A DNA stretch of 38,612 bases from Streptomyces bohaiensis. Its GTDB lineage: Bacteria > Actinomycetota > Actinomycetes > Streptomycetales > Streptomycetaceae. The notes under the pieces are model-generated. The model was not told the DNA's origin. It did not search any database and saw only the letters and a list, made by a program, of their open reading frames with translations. Below, piece after piece: positions 1 through 7,606 of this stretch (its first letter is position 1; the number at the start of each line of letters is the position of its first letter). The position numbers and the translations under genes were made by a program. The stretch spans positions 1-38,612 of the forward strand of contig NZ_JAAVJC010000021.1 in the NCBI RefSeq assembly GCF_012033785.1, in the 5' to 3' direction.

Positions 1-99
1 CGGCGCGGTACCGCCCGCCCGCCGCCCCGGCGCGGGGGCGGCCGGGTGACGGTGCGCCCGCCGCGGAGCGCCGACCCGGGCGGCGGGGCCGGTGAGGGC

Positions 100-105
100 T
101 ATCGT
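100..105 (+). promoter_or_regulatory. -10 hexamer of a likely leaderless transcript
   Basis: TATCGT fits TANNNT and lies 7 nt upstream of the ATG at 113, so transcription would begin at or next to the start codon. No -35 similarity and no ribosome binding site are visible. The call is an inference from spacing. Confidence 0.4.
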
Positions 106-112
106 CGCCCGC

Positions 113-505
113 ATGACCGCCGCACGGTTCAAGGCCCTCGCCCTGGAAGCCCGCGACCACCAGCGGCTGGCCGACTGGTGGTGCGAGGCCCTGGGGTACG
201 AGCGCTGCGCGCCGACCCCTCGGGAGCACTGGCCGCAGGGGTGGCCGGTGCTGATCACCGACCCGCGCGGCGAGGGCCCGCCCATCTGGATCACGCGGAC
301 CGCGGGAGAGGAAGCACCCCACCGAGCGGTGCGCCTGGAGGTCTACGGGCAGGTCGCCGACCTGCTGGCGCTGGGTGCCCGGGAGGTGCCCGACCGCCGG
401 CCGCCTCAGGCGCACGGGCACCTGCTGGCCGACCCCGCCGGGAACCGCTTCGGAGTCTTCGCCCCGCCTCCGGAGGGACCGGCGGTCTCGCTCGGCGTGC
501 GGTGA
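113..505 (+). CDS. VOC-fold (glyoxalase/bleomycin-resistance-like) protein
   Basis: The 130-residue product has the small beta-alpha-beta-beta-beta layout of the vicinal oxygen chelate superfamily. It opens with an FKALALEARDHQRLADWW segment typical of actinobacterial glyoxalase-like domain proteins and ends with a DPAGNRFGVF motif. Such proteins may bind a metal or a small hydrophobic ligand; the substrate cannot be read from sequence. An in-frame GTG at 92 is possible, but the ATG at 113 is preferred: TATCGT at 100-105 matches an actinobacterial -10 and lies 7 nt before the ATG, which suggests a leaderless transcript. No Shine-Dalgarno is visible for either start. It converges on the methyltransferase gene with only 22 bp between stops. 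Family assignment is fairly secure; function is unknown. Confidence 0.8.
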   Translation: MTAARFKALALEARDHQRLADWWCEALGYERCAPTPREHWPQGWPVLITDPRGEGPPIWITRTAGEEAPHRAVRLEVYGQVADLLALGAREVPDRRPPQAHGHLLADPAGNRFGVFAPPPEGPAVSLGVR

Positions 506-527
506 ACCGGGGCGCACCGCCGGTGGG

Positions 528-1256
528 TCACCCGGTGCGGCGGGCCCGCAGCACGGCGTCGCGGAAGGTCAGCGGCGTGCCGTCGGGGCGAGTGCCCTCC
601 CGGTCGACGTCTGCGCAGACCTCGACCTCCCACCCTGCTGCGAGCCCCAGCGACTCCCGTACCTCCGCGGCCCCCGGCAGCCGGACCCGGTGGTCGTGCT
701 GCTGCCGCCCGCCGGGCACCTCCGCATGGCCCACCACCAGCAGGGTCCCGCCGGGCAGCACCGCCTGCGCCGCGCGGCGCAGCACCGCCTCGCGGGGCAG
801 CGGGCCCCAGGAGTGGAGGAACTGCGCCGAGACCAGGTCGAACCGGCCCGCGGGGAAGGTGGCGCCGAGGTCGTGGTGCTGCCAGTCGATCCGGTCGGCG
901 ACACCGCGTTCGGCGGCGAGCGCCGCGGCGCGCTCCAGCGCCACCCGGGAGATGTCGACGGCGGTGACCCGCCACCCCCGGGCGGCCAGCCACAGGGCGT
1001 CGCCGCCCTCACCCGCGCCGAGGTCGAGCGCGGAACCGGGCGCGAGCTCCGCGGTGTGCTCGACGAGCGGGGCGTTGACCCGGCCGCTCCAGATCCGGTC
1101 CTCGGCGGCGTAGCGGGCGTCCCAGAACTCGGTCTCCGTCTGCTCGTCGGGCTCCGTCCGCCCGTCGGGCCCGGGCGTCGCGGCGGCGGTCGGGGCGGTC
1201 GGGGCGGGGTCGGCGGGCGCGGTGGTCGCGCCGTCGGTGGGGACGGTACCGGGCAT
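528..1256 (-). CDS. Class I SAM-dependent methyltransferase
   Basis: The 242-residue protein begins with an Ala/Pro/Thr-rich linker of about 40 residues, followed by a Rossmann methyltransferase domain. Motif I reads ALDLGAGEGGDALWLA, motif II is VTAVDIS, and the motif IV/post-I region contains FDLVSAQFLH. The fold resembles TehB/thiopurine-type small-molecule methyltransferases; the acceptor is unknown. The start is ATG at 1256 because GAAGGAG lies just upstream; the frame stays open to 1322 but that extension lacks a ribosome site. It follows the flavoprotein gene on the same strand after 62 bp and is probably co-transcribed. As I recall, annotated genomes contain bifunctional proteins fusing this kind of FAD oxidoreductase and class I methyltransferase, which supports a joint role, plausibly thiol chemistry (inference). 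Confidence 0.85.
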   Translation of the reverse strand: MPGTVPTDGATTAPADPAPTAPTAAATPGPDGRTEPDEQTETEFWDARYAAEDRIWSGRVNAPLVEHTAELAPGSALDLGAGEGGDALWLAARGWRVTAVDISRVALERAAALAAERGVADRIDWQHHDLGATFPAGRFDLVSAQFLHSWGPLPREAVLRRAAQAVLPGGTLLVVGHAEVPGGRQQHDHRVRLPGAAEVRESLGLAAGWEVEVCADVDREGTRPDGTPLTFRDAVLRARRTG

Positions 1257-1318
1257 GGAGTTCTCCTTCGGGTGGGGTGCGGTCCGGTGCGAAGTGCCGG
1301 CGGGGCGGTGAACTGGGG

Positions 1319-2317
1319 TCACCGGCCGGGTCCGGCGCCGGCTGCCGCGCGGTGGGCGGCGACCGCCCGGCGGGTCTCCGCCGCGACGAGGTCGGCGTTG
1401 ATGGCGGCGCCCGCGCGCTGCCCGGCGGCGGCGGCGCCGATGACCTGGTCGGTGAGGACCGACACGTTGCCGGCCACCCAGAGCCCGGGGACGGTGGTCG
1501 CTCCGCCGGCGTCGGCGGTGGCGTGGGTGCCGACCACGTGGTCGTCGACGGCGAGGTCGGTGAGTTCGGCGCCGAGGTCGGTGAGGACGCCGGACCGGGC
1601 GGTCATGCGGGGGCCGGCGACCAGTACCTCACGGGCGACGTGCTGACCGGCGACCCGGACGCCGGTGAGGCGCCCGTCCTCCGCCGTCACCTCGGTCACC
1701 TCGCCGGGGACGATCTCGATGCCGCGCGCGGTGAGCTCCTCGGCGGCCTCCGGCGCGAGCGGTTCGGCGCCGCTGAGGAAGAGCAGGTCGGCGGTCCACT
1801 GCCGCCACAACAGCGCCTGGTGGACGGAGAGCGGGCCGCTGCTGAGCACGCCGACGGGGCGGTCCCGGACCTCCCAGCCGTGGCAGTAGGGGCAGGCCAG
1901 GACGTCGTGTCCCCATCGGGCCGCCAGCCCGGGGACGTCGGGGAGTTCGTCGACCAGCCCGGTGGCGACCAGCAGGCGGTCGGCGGTGACCGCCGTCCCG
2001 TCGGTCAGGTCGAGGTGGAAGCGGTCGTCGGCGAGCCGGGTCGCCGACCGTACCTCCCCGGTGCGGTGGTGGCCGCCGTGGGCGACGACCTCGGCACGGC
2101 CGGCCGCCAGCAGGTCGGCGGGGGGCGTGCCCTCCCGTCCGAGGTAGCCGTGGACGGCGGCGGCAGGCGCGTTGCGCGGGGCGCCGGAGTCGACGACGAG
2201 GACGTCGCGTCGGGCGCGTGCCAGGGTGAGGGCGCCGCTCAGGCCGGCGGCGCCCCCGCCGACGACGACCACCTCGTGGTGACGGGCGGCGGTGGGGGGT
2301 GCTGTCTCGGTGCTCAT
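1319..2317 (-). CDS. Thioredoxin-reductase-like NAD(P)/FAD-dependent oxidoreductase
   Basis: The 332-residue flavoprotein has an N-terminal FAD-binding motif (VVVVGGGAAGLSGAL, residues 16-30), the ATG motif near residue 118, a redox-active pair Cys142/Cys145 within CPYCHGWEV, and a C-terminal second FAD contact around VPGLWVAGNV. The length matches low-molecular-weight thioredoxin reductases. The NADPH-domain glycine motif is degenerate (GVLSSGPLSVHQA in place of GxGxxA). Together with CPYCHG this recalls the GliT/HlmI dithiol-oxidase branch, in which the disulfide is passed to oxygen rather than reduced by NADPH. Start ATG 2317 is preceded by AGAAGG. It heads a two-gene unit with the downstream methyltransferase. 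Family membership is clear; reductase versus oxidase is open. Confidence 0.85.
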   Translation of the reverse strand: MSTETAPPTAARHHEVVVVGGGAAGLSGALTLARARRDVLVVDSGAPRNAPAAAVHGYLGREGTPPADLLAAGRAEVVAHGGHHRTGEVRSATRLADDRFHLDLTDGTAVTADRLLVATGLVDELPDVPGLAARWGHDVLACPYCHGWEVRDRPVGVLSSGPLSVHQALLWRQWTADLLFLSGAEPLAPEAAEELTARGIEIVPGEVTEVTAEDGRLTGVRVAGQHVAREVLVAGPRMTARSGVLTDLGAELTDLAVDDHVVGTHATADAGGATTVPGLWVAGNVSVLTDQVIGAAAAGQRAGAAINADLVAAETRRAVAAHRAAAGAGPGR

Positions 2318-2399
2318 GGTCCTTCTCGGCTCTCTCGCGGTCCGGTCCCCTGCTGGGATGCCCGATGGTGGACCCACGCCCCACCAGGGGCAACTCCGC

Positions 2400-2414
2400 T
2401 TGCCGATCCGGCAA
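2400..2414. promoter_or_regulatory. Perfect palindrome, possible operator
   Basis: TTGCCG-ATC-CGGCAA is a perfect inverted repeat with a 3-bp centre. It lies between the divergent flavoprotein (start 2317) and NUDIX (start 2534) genes, 83 bp from the former. No regulator gene is adjacent, so assignment as an operator is inference. Confidence 0.35.
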
Positions 2415-2533
2415 ACCCCGCTCGCGCCCCGTTGCCGGAGCGGAGCGGGGCAGGAGCGCGGCGGCGGGGCGGGCGCCGCGGGGGTGGAAGAATCACCGGG
2501 TACGACGGACGTGGGCGGAAGGGTCGCGACGGC

Positions 2534-2932
2534 ATGCGGATGATCGACACGGTGGCGTGGGTGTGCCTGGCCGACGGCCGGGTGCTGGGCACCCGGACCA
2601 GGGGGCGCGAGCTGTTCTACATCCCGGGCGGGAAGCGGCGGCCGGGCGAGAGCGACACCGACACGCTCTTCCGGGAGGTGCGCGAGGAGGTGGCGGTCGA
2701 CCTGCTGCCGGGCACGGTGGAGCACTTCGGCACCTACGAGGCCGAGGCCGACGGGCACGGCGCCGACGTGCTGGTGCGGATGGCCTGCTACACCGCGGAG
2801 CACCGGGGCGTCCCGGTGGCCTCCGCGGAGATCGAGGAGGTGCGGTGGTTGGAGTACGCCGACCGCGACCTCACCGCGCCGGTGGACCGCGCGGTCTTCG
2901 ACGACCTCAAGGCCGCCGGCCGGCTGGTGTGA
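2534..2932 (+). CDS. NUDIX hydrolase
   Basis: The 132-residue product carries a complete NUDIX box at about residues 37-59: G-x5-E (GKRRPGE), a seven-residue spacer, then REVREEV. These residues bind the divalent metal and activate water for cleavage of a nucleoside-diphosphate-linked bond. Length and simplicity fit MutT-like housecleaning pyrophosphatases; substrate is not predictable. The upstream frame is open for more than 1 kb, but the start is placed at ATG 2534 because GGAAGGG precedes it and similarity to NUDIX proteins begins there. It is a single-gene unit, divergent from the flavoprotein and convergent with the ABC exporter. Confidence 0.9.
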   Translation: MRMIDTVAWVCLADGRVLGTRTRGRELFYIPGGKRRPGESDTDTLFREVREEVAVDLLPGTVEHFGTYEAEADGHGADVLVRMACYTAEHRGVPVASAEIEEVRWLEYADRDLTAPVDRAVFDDLKAAGRLV

Positions 2933-2940
2933 CCGGGGGC

Positions 2941-2992
2941 GGGCCGCTCCGGGGAGCGGCCCCGCCGGGCCACCGGGCGCCCCTCGCCCGGT
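2941..2992. terminator. Two hairpins between convergent genes
   Basis: The first inverted repeat has arms GGGCCGCTCC and GGAGCGGCCC (2941-2950/2953-2962). The second has arms ACCGGGCG and CGCCCGGT (2972-2979/2985-2992) with a CCCCT loop. They fill the 60-bp gap between the NUDIX stop and the exporter stop and could terminate transcription from both sides. There is no T tract, as is usual in GC-rich actinobacteria. Confidence 0.6.
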
Positions 2993-4816
2993 CTAGGAGA
3001 CCGCGTCGGCGGACTCGCGGCGCCCCGCGTCACGGCGGAGCAGTTCCGCGTAGTGGCCGTCGCGTGCCAGCAGTTCCTCGTGCGTGCCGCGTTCGACGAC
3101 GTGCCCGCCGCTGAGGACGACGATCTGGTCGGAGTCGCGGATGGTGGAGAGCCGGTGGGCGATGGTGATGGTGGTCCGCCCGGCGGCGAGCGCGTCGATC
3201 GACGCCTGCACCGCGCGCTCGGTGCGGGTGTCCAGCGCGCTGGTCGCCTCGTCCAGGATCAGCACCGGCGGGTCGCGCAGGACGGTGCGGGCCAGCGCCA
3301 ACCGCTGCTTCTCCCCTCCGGAGAAGCGGTAGCCGCGCTCGCCGACGAGGGTGTCGTACCCCTGGGGCAGCCCGGCGATGTGGTCGTGGATGTGGGCGGC
3401 GCGGCAGGCCCGTTCCAGGTCTGCGTCGGTGGCGTCCGGGCGGGCGAAGCGCAGGTTGTCGGCGACGGAGGCGTGGAAGAGGTAGGTCTCCTGGGAGACC
3501 ACGCCGACCGCGCGCGCCAGGGAGTCGAAGTCGAGCTCTCGCACGTCCACCCCGTCGAGGGTGACCCGACCGCTGGTCACGTCGTAGAGCCGGGGCACCA
3601 GGTACCCGAGGGTGCTCTTCCCCGAACCGGTGGCGCCGACGACGGCCAGGCTCCCGCCTGCCGGTACGGCGATGTCGACCGCGGTGAGGACGGGCGGTGC
3701 CCCGCCGGGGTCGTAGGAGAAGGTGACCTCCTCCAGCCCGACCTCGCCGCGGGCCCGCCGCAGCCGCACCGGGTCGGGGCGTTCGGTGATGTCGGGAGTG
3801 AGGTCGAGGTACTCGAAGATGCGCTGGAAGAGCGCGAGCGACGCCTGGACGTCGACGCCCGTGGAGAGCAGGGCGACGGTGGGGCGGAGCAACCCCTGCT
3901 GGAGGGTGACGAAGGCGACCAGGGTGCCGATGGAGGGCGCGGCCCCGCCGAACTGGAACATCAGGCCGGCGGACCAGTAGAGCAGGGCGGGGATGGCGGC
4001 CATGATCATGCCGATGGTGGCGAGCCGCCAGCGCCCGGCCATCGAGGCGCGGACCTCCAGGTCGACCAGGCCGGCGGACTCGCGCGAGAAGGCGTCGGTC
4101 AGCGAGTCCGACCGTCCCATGGTGCGACCGAGCAGGATGCCGCTGACGGACAGCGACTCGGTGACGTGGGCGGCCATCTCCGCCATCTGCTTCTGCCGCT
4201 GGGTGGTGATGCGGCGGCGCTCGCGGCCCACCCGCCGGGCGATGGCGGCGAAGGCGGGGAGCAGGGCGAGCGAGACGAGGGTGAGTCGCCAGTCGAGGGC
4301 GAGCATCGCGACCACGGTGGCGACGACGGCCGTGACGTTGGAGACCAACGAGGTGGCGGTGGAGGTGACGGTGGCCTGCATGCCGCCGATGTCGTTGGCG
4401 ATGCGTGACTGGACCTCGCCGGTGCGGGTCCGGGTGAAGAAGGCGAGCGGCATCTCCTGGAGTCGGGCGTAGACCCGGGTGCGGAGGTCGTGCATGACCC
4501 GCTGGCCGACGCGAGTCGAGATCAGCGTCTGCAGGACGCTGAAGACGCTGCTCAGCACCGCGGCGACGATCATGCCGAGGGCGAGCAGGCCGAGCAGGCC
4601 GGTGCGCCCCTGGGGGAGCGCGGTGTCGATGATCTCGCGGAGCAGGAACGGGGTGGCCACGGCCACGACGGAGGAGGCCGCGACCAGCGCCCCGACCACG
4701 GCGAGCCGCCCCCGGTAGGGGCGGAAGAGGGTGATGATGCGCCGCAGTTCGTGGGGCCTCCGGTCGGCCGCACCGTCGGGTTCCTCCGGCGGCCCGGCCG
4801 GCATGTGGTGGTGCAA
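2993..4816 (-). CDS. ABC exporter half-transporter (fused permease and ATPase)
   Basis: This 607-residue protein joins an N-terminal six-helix type IV exporter domain (about residues 35-330) to a C-terminal nucleotide-binding domain. All ATPase motifs are intact: Walker A GATGSGKST at about 394-402, Q-loop VVSQETYLF, signature FSGGEKQR, Walker B VLILDEATSALD and H-loop IAHRLSTI. It should therefore work as an MsbA/LmrA-like homodimer exporting lipids or drugs; the substrate is unknown. The chosen start is TTG at 4816 because AAGGA lies 5 nt upstream; an ATG at 4804 is in frame but badly spaced from that site. It is transcribed alone, divergently from the flavoprotein gene at 5095. Confidence 0.9.
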   Translation of the reverse strand: MHHHMPAGPPEEPDGAADRRPHELRRIITLFRPYRGRLAVVGALVAASSVVAVATPFLLREIIDTALPQGRTGLLGLLALGMIVAAVLSSVFSVLQTLISTRVGQRVMHDLRTRVYARLQEMPLAFFTRTRTGEVQSRIANDIGGMQATVTSTATSLVSNVTAVVATVVAMLALDWRLTLVSLALLPAFAAIARRVGRERRRITTQRQKQMAEMAAHVTESLSVSGILLGRTMGRSDSLTDAFSRESAGLVDLEVRASMAGRWRLATIGMIMAAIPALLYWSAGLMFQFGGAAPSIGTLVAFVTLQQGLLRPTVALLSTGVDVQASLALFQRIFEYLDLTPDITERPDPVRLRRARGEVGLEEVTFSYDPGGAPPVLTAVDIAVPAGGSLAVVGATGSGKSTLGYLVPRLYDVTSGRVTLDGVDVRELDFDSLARAVGVVSQETYLFHASVADNLRFARPDATDADLERACRAAHIHDHIAGLPQGYDTLVGERGYRFSGGEKQRLALARTVLRDPPVLILDEATSALDTRTERAVQASIDALAAGRTTITIAHRLSTIRDSDQIVVLSGGHVVERGTHEELLARDGHYAELLRRDAGRRESADAVS

Positions 4817-5094
4817 TGGGATCCTTAGGGACGGTTTGCGAGGTCGGGGAACAGTCCAGACTACGGCGACGGCGCCCGCGTCGGACCGGTACGACGGAAC
4901 TGTTCACCTGCTTACGGAGCCTGTCCCGGTTTCTTCTCTTCGGCCCGCTCGCGACCGCAGTGCGTCGCCGCGCGGTCCGGTCGCGGCGTGCGCTCGGCGC
5001 GCGGGGCCTGCGCTCCCGGGCGTCCGGACCGCGGACGGTGCCAGGCGTGCGGCGCGGCTGGCCGGGGGCGGCGCCGCCGTGCTACCAGTCGTCC

Positions 5095-6675
5095 ATGGTC
5101 GATCACACCCACTACGACGCCGTCATCGTCGGCGGCGGCCACAACGGACTGGTCGCCGCCGCCTATCTCGCGGGCGCCGGCCGCCGGGTCCTGCTGCTGG
5201 AACGTCTGGAGCGAACGGGCGGCGCCGCCGTCTCCACCCGACCGTTCGCCGGCGTGGACGCCCGGCTCTCCCGCTACTCCTACCTCGTCAGCCTGCTGCC
5301 GAAGCGGATCGTGCGGGAGCTGGGCCTGCGGCTGGAGCTGCGGCGGCGGAGCGTCTCCTCCTACACCCCGGCGGTGCGCGACGGCCGACCCACCGGGCTG
5401 CTGGTGGGCGCGGACGAGTCGGCCACCCGGGAGTCGTTCGAGCGGCTGACCGGCTCCGATCGCGAGTTCGCCGCCTGGCAGCGGTTCTACGCCATGACGG
5501 GACGGGTCGCGGAGCGCGTCTTCCCCACACTGACCGAGCCGCTGCCGGACCGGGCGGCGCTGCGGGAGCGGGTCGGGGACCCGGCCGCGTGGCAGGCCCT
5601 GTTCGAGCGCCCGCTGGGTGAAGCCGTCGAGGAGCGGTTCGCGGACGACCTGGTGCGGGGCGTCGTCCTCACCGACGGGCTGATCGGCACGTTCGCCGAC
5701 GCGCACGACGCCTCGCTGCGGCAGAACGCCTGCTTCCTGTACCACGTGGTGGGCGGCGGCACCGGCGACTGGGACGTGCCGGTCGGCGGGATGGGCGCCG
5801 TCACGGACGCGCTGGCCGACGCGGCGCGGTCGGCGGGGGCGGAGCTGCGGACCGGGCACGAGGTGACCGGTCTGGCGACGGACGGCCGCCGGACGGAGGT
5901 GACCTACCGCCACGGCGACGTCGAGCGGACGGTGGACGCCGAGACCGTGCTGGTCAACGCCTCGCCCCGCGAGCTGTCGCTCCTGCTGGGCGAGGAGCCC
6001 GCGCCGACGGAGGACGGCGCGCAGTTCAAGGTCAACATGGTGCTGCGACGGCTGCCGCGGCTCGCCGACGCCTCGGTCGACCCGGCGGACGCGTTCGCCG
6101 GGACCTTCCACGTCGGTGAGGGGTACCGGGCGCTGGGCCGGGCGTACCGCGAGGCCGCCGCCGGGGAGCTGCCGCAGGCGCCGCCGTCGGAGATCTACTG
6201 CCACTCGCTGACCGATCCCTCCATCCTCGGCGGGGAGCCGGGCGCGGCCGGCTGGCACACCCTGACGCTCTTCGGGCTGCACACCCCGGCCTCCCTGTTC
6301 CGGTCCGACAACGCCGCGACGCGTGAGCGGTTGCTGGCGTCGACGCTGGCGGAGCTGGACCGGCACCTCGGCGAGCCGCTGGCGGACTGCCTCGCGCGGG
6401 ACGCGGACGGCCGGCCGTGCGTGGAGGCGAAGACGCCGGTGGACCTGGAGCGGGAGCTGCGGCTCCCCGGCGGCAACATCTTCCACCGGGACCTGACCTT
6501 CCCGTTCGTCGCCGACGACTCCCGGGAGGACGGTCCCGGCTCGGCGGCCGCGCGGCGGTGGGGGGTGGCGACCGGCCACGAGACCGTCCTGCTCTGCGGC
6601 GCGGGGGCGGTCCGGGGCGGCGGGGTGAGCGGCATCCCCGGCCACAACGCCGCCATGGCGGTGCTGGGCCGCTGA
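5095..6675 (+). CDS. PYROXD2/phytoene-desaturase-like FAD-dependent oxidoreductase
   Basis: The 526-residue flavoprotein starts with a dinucleotide-binding motif, DAVIVGGGHNGLVAAAYLA, followed by LLLERLERTGGAAVS, the signature of the carotenoid-desaturase/PYROXD2-type NAD(P)/FAD family. The second FAD-contacting segment, GVSGIPGHNAAMAVLG, is at the C terminus. Homologues occur outside carotenoid clusters and their substrates are mostly unknown; no carotenoid gene is nearby, so a pigment role is not supported. The frame is open further upstream, but the homology begins at ATG 5095, which has no Shine-Dalgarno; TACCAG 6 nt before it hints at a leaderless message. A long hairpin follows the gene. 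Confidence 0.85.
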   Translation: MVDHTHYDAVIVGGGHNGLVAAAYLAGAGRRVLLLERLERTGGAAVSTRPFAGVDARLSRYSYLVSLLPKRIVRELGLRLELRRRSVSSYTPAVRDGRPTGLLVGADESATRESFERLTGSDREFAAWQRFYAMTGRVAERVFPTLTEPLPDRAALRERVGDPAAWQALFERPLGEAVEERFADDLVRGVVLTDGLIGTFADAHDASLRQNACFLYHVVGGGTGDWDVPVGGMGAVTDALADAARSAGAELRTGHEVTGLATDGRRTEVTYRHGDVERTVDAETVLVNASPRELSLLLGEEPAPTEDGAQFKVNMVLRRLPRLADASVDPADAFAGTFHVGEGYRALGRAYREAAAGELPQAPPSEIYCHSLTDPSILGGEPGAAGWHTLTLFGLHTPASLFRSDNAATRERLLASTLAELDRHLGEPLADCLARDADGRPCVEAKTPVDLERELRLPGGNIFHRDLTFPFVADDSREDGPGSAAARRWGVATGHETVLLCGAGAVRGGGVSGIPGHNAAMAVLGR

Positions 6676-6681
6676 CGCCGC

Positions 6682-6736
6682 CGTGTTCCCGGTGCGCGGC
6701 GCCCGCCGCGGAGGCCGGCCGCGTACCGGGAACGCG
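6682..6736 (+). terminator. Long hairpin after the flavoprotein gene
   Basis: Arms at 6682-6700 and 6718-6736 pair over 19 bp with two G-U wobbles (core GTTCCCGGT/ACCGGGAAC) around a 17-nt loop, 7 bp after the stop codon. No T tract is present. It separates the flavoprotein transcript from the LPMO promoter. Confidence 0.65.
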
Positions 6737-6753
6737 TGGTGTGTGCATTGGTA

Positions 6754-6782
6754 TGGACATGTTGAAACGGCCCCAGTAGCCT
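6754..6782 (+). promoter_or_regulatory. Sigma-70-type promoter of the LPMO gene
   Basis: TGGACA (6754-6759) and TAGCCT (6777-6782) match -35 and -10 consensus with a 17-bp spacer. Predicted initiation near 6789 falls on the edge of the dre operator. The -35 lies inside a degenerate second dre-like sequence (ATTGGTATGGACAT, 6748-6761). Confidence 0.5.
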
Positions 6783-6788
6783 CGAACT

Positions 6789-6800
6789 TGGTCTAGACCT
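6789..6800 (+). promoter_or_regulatory. DasR-responsive element (dre) at the LPMO promoter
   Basis: TGGTCTAGACCT differs from the palindromic dre core TGGTCTAGACCA by one base. In streptomycetes, DasR (a GntR/HutC regulator released by amino-sugar phosphates) binds such sites to repress chitin-utilisation genes. The site lies at the predicted transcription start, 53 bp before the LPMO start codon. No dasR gene is in this window; the GntR regulator at 37772 belongs to another operon. Confidence 0.7.
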
Positions 6801-6852
6801 TCTCCGTTTGCGCGCGAACACGAGCTCACCCCCCACACACCTGGAGCGAGTC

Positions 6853-7443
6853 ATGCGCACCAAGCTCACCGCTGCCGTCACCGGCCTCGGCCTGGCCGCC
6901 GCCACCGTGCTGGCTGCCGCCGGCGCCGCCAACTCCCACGGCTACACCACCTCCCCCACCAGCCGTCAGGCCCACTGCGCGCAGGGCGCCGCGCCGGACT
7001 GCGGCAACATCGTCTGGGAGCCGCAGAGCGTCGAGGGCCCCAAGGGCTTCCCGCAGGCAGGCCCCGCCGACGGCGCCATCTGCTCCGGCGGCAACGGCCA
7101 GTTCTCCCAGCTGGACCAGCCCCGCAACGGCTCCTGGCCCACGACCTCGCTCTCCCCCGGAGCCGGGTTCACCTTCGACTGGACCATCACCGCGGCCCAC
7201 AGCACCACCGACTTCCGCTACTTCGTCACCAAGGACGGCTGGAACCCCAACACCCCGCTGACCCGGGCCGACCTGGAGCCCCAGCCGTTCCTGACGGTCC
7301 CCATGGACGGCCGGCAGCCCAACTGGTCCGAGAGCCACACCGGAACGCTCCCGCAGAAGAGCGGACGCCACCTGATCCTCGCGGTCTGGGACGTCGCGGA
7401 CACCGCCAACGCCTTCTACGCCTGCTCCGACGTGCAGTTCTGA
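6853..7443 (+). CDS. Secreted chitin-type lytic polysaccharide monooxygenase (AA10)
   Basis: The 196-residue precursor has a signal peptide of 28 residues ending AANS, which exposes His29 (HGYTT) as mature N terminus. His29 and His116 (TAAHSTTDFRYF) form the copper histidine brace, and Phe188 (NAFYACSD) matches the usual axial aromatic. NIVWEPQSVEG is typical of chitin-active AA10 enzymes, and TKDGWNPN is a family hallmark. It is a single-domain enzyme with no carbohydrate-binding module, acting outside the cell by oxidative cleavage of crystalline chitin. Start ATG 6853 has GGAG upstream; an in-frame start at 6808 would spoil the signal peptide. A dre operator lies upstream, so control by DasR and induction by chitin products is likely. 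Confidence 0.95.
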   Translation: MRTKLTAAVTGLGLAAATVLAAAGAANSHGYTTSPTSRQAHCAQGAAPDCGNIVWEPQSVEGPKGFPQAGPADGAICSGGNGQFSQLDQPRNGSWPTTSLSPGAGFTFDWTITAAHSTTDFRYFVTKDGWNPNTPLTRADLEPQPFLTVPMDGRQPNWSESHTGTLPQKSGRHLILAVWDVADTANAFYACSDVQF

Positions 7444-7460
7444 CCCCGGCACGCGCACCC

Positions 7461-7498
7461 CTCGCCCCCGTTCCGCCACGCGGCGGGACGGGGGCGAG
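7461..7498 (+). terminator. Strong hairpin after the LPMO gene
   Basis: Arms at 7461-7477 and 7482-7498 pair over 17 bp with one G-U wobble (CTCGCCCCCGT/ACGGGGGCGAG core) and an ACGC loop, 18 bp after the stop. This makes the LPMO gene monocistronic. Confidence 0.75.
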
Positions 7499-7548
7499 GC
7501 GGGTCCGCCGGCCGGCCGACCCACCGCCGTCGGCCGCGGCCGCCCACC

Positions 7549-7554
7549 TATGCT
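7549..7554 (+). promoter_or_regulatory. -10 hexamer upstream of the D-2-hydroxyacid dehydrogenase gene
   Basis: TATGCT matches TANNNT and lies 53 nt before the ATG at 7607; no clear -35 is visible. A GGAGGGAGA ribosome site follows in the leader. Confidence 0.35.
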
Positions 7555-7606
7555 GGCCTCCGACCGGCGGGAACGCCCGACGCCCCCGGTCGGAGGGAGA
7601 CCCACC

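Noticed and set aside
1277..2533. A 1.2-kb in-frame upstream extension of the NUDIX gene
   Set aside because: It lies antisense to the flavoprotein gene, is Gly/Asp-rich without domain character, and the NUDIX start at 2534 has its own ribosome site. It reflects the scarcity of stops in GC-rich DNA.
2987..2998. CCCGGTCTAGGA resembling part of a dre site
   Set aside because: Only one half of the palindrome matches, and it lies at the 3' end of the exporter gene inside a terminator stem.
5095..6675. Carotenoid biosynthesis because of phytoene-desaturase similarity
   Set aside because: No phytoene synthase, cyclase or GGPP synthase is nearby; the sequence fits the broad PYROXD2-like group better.
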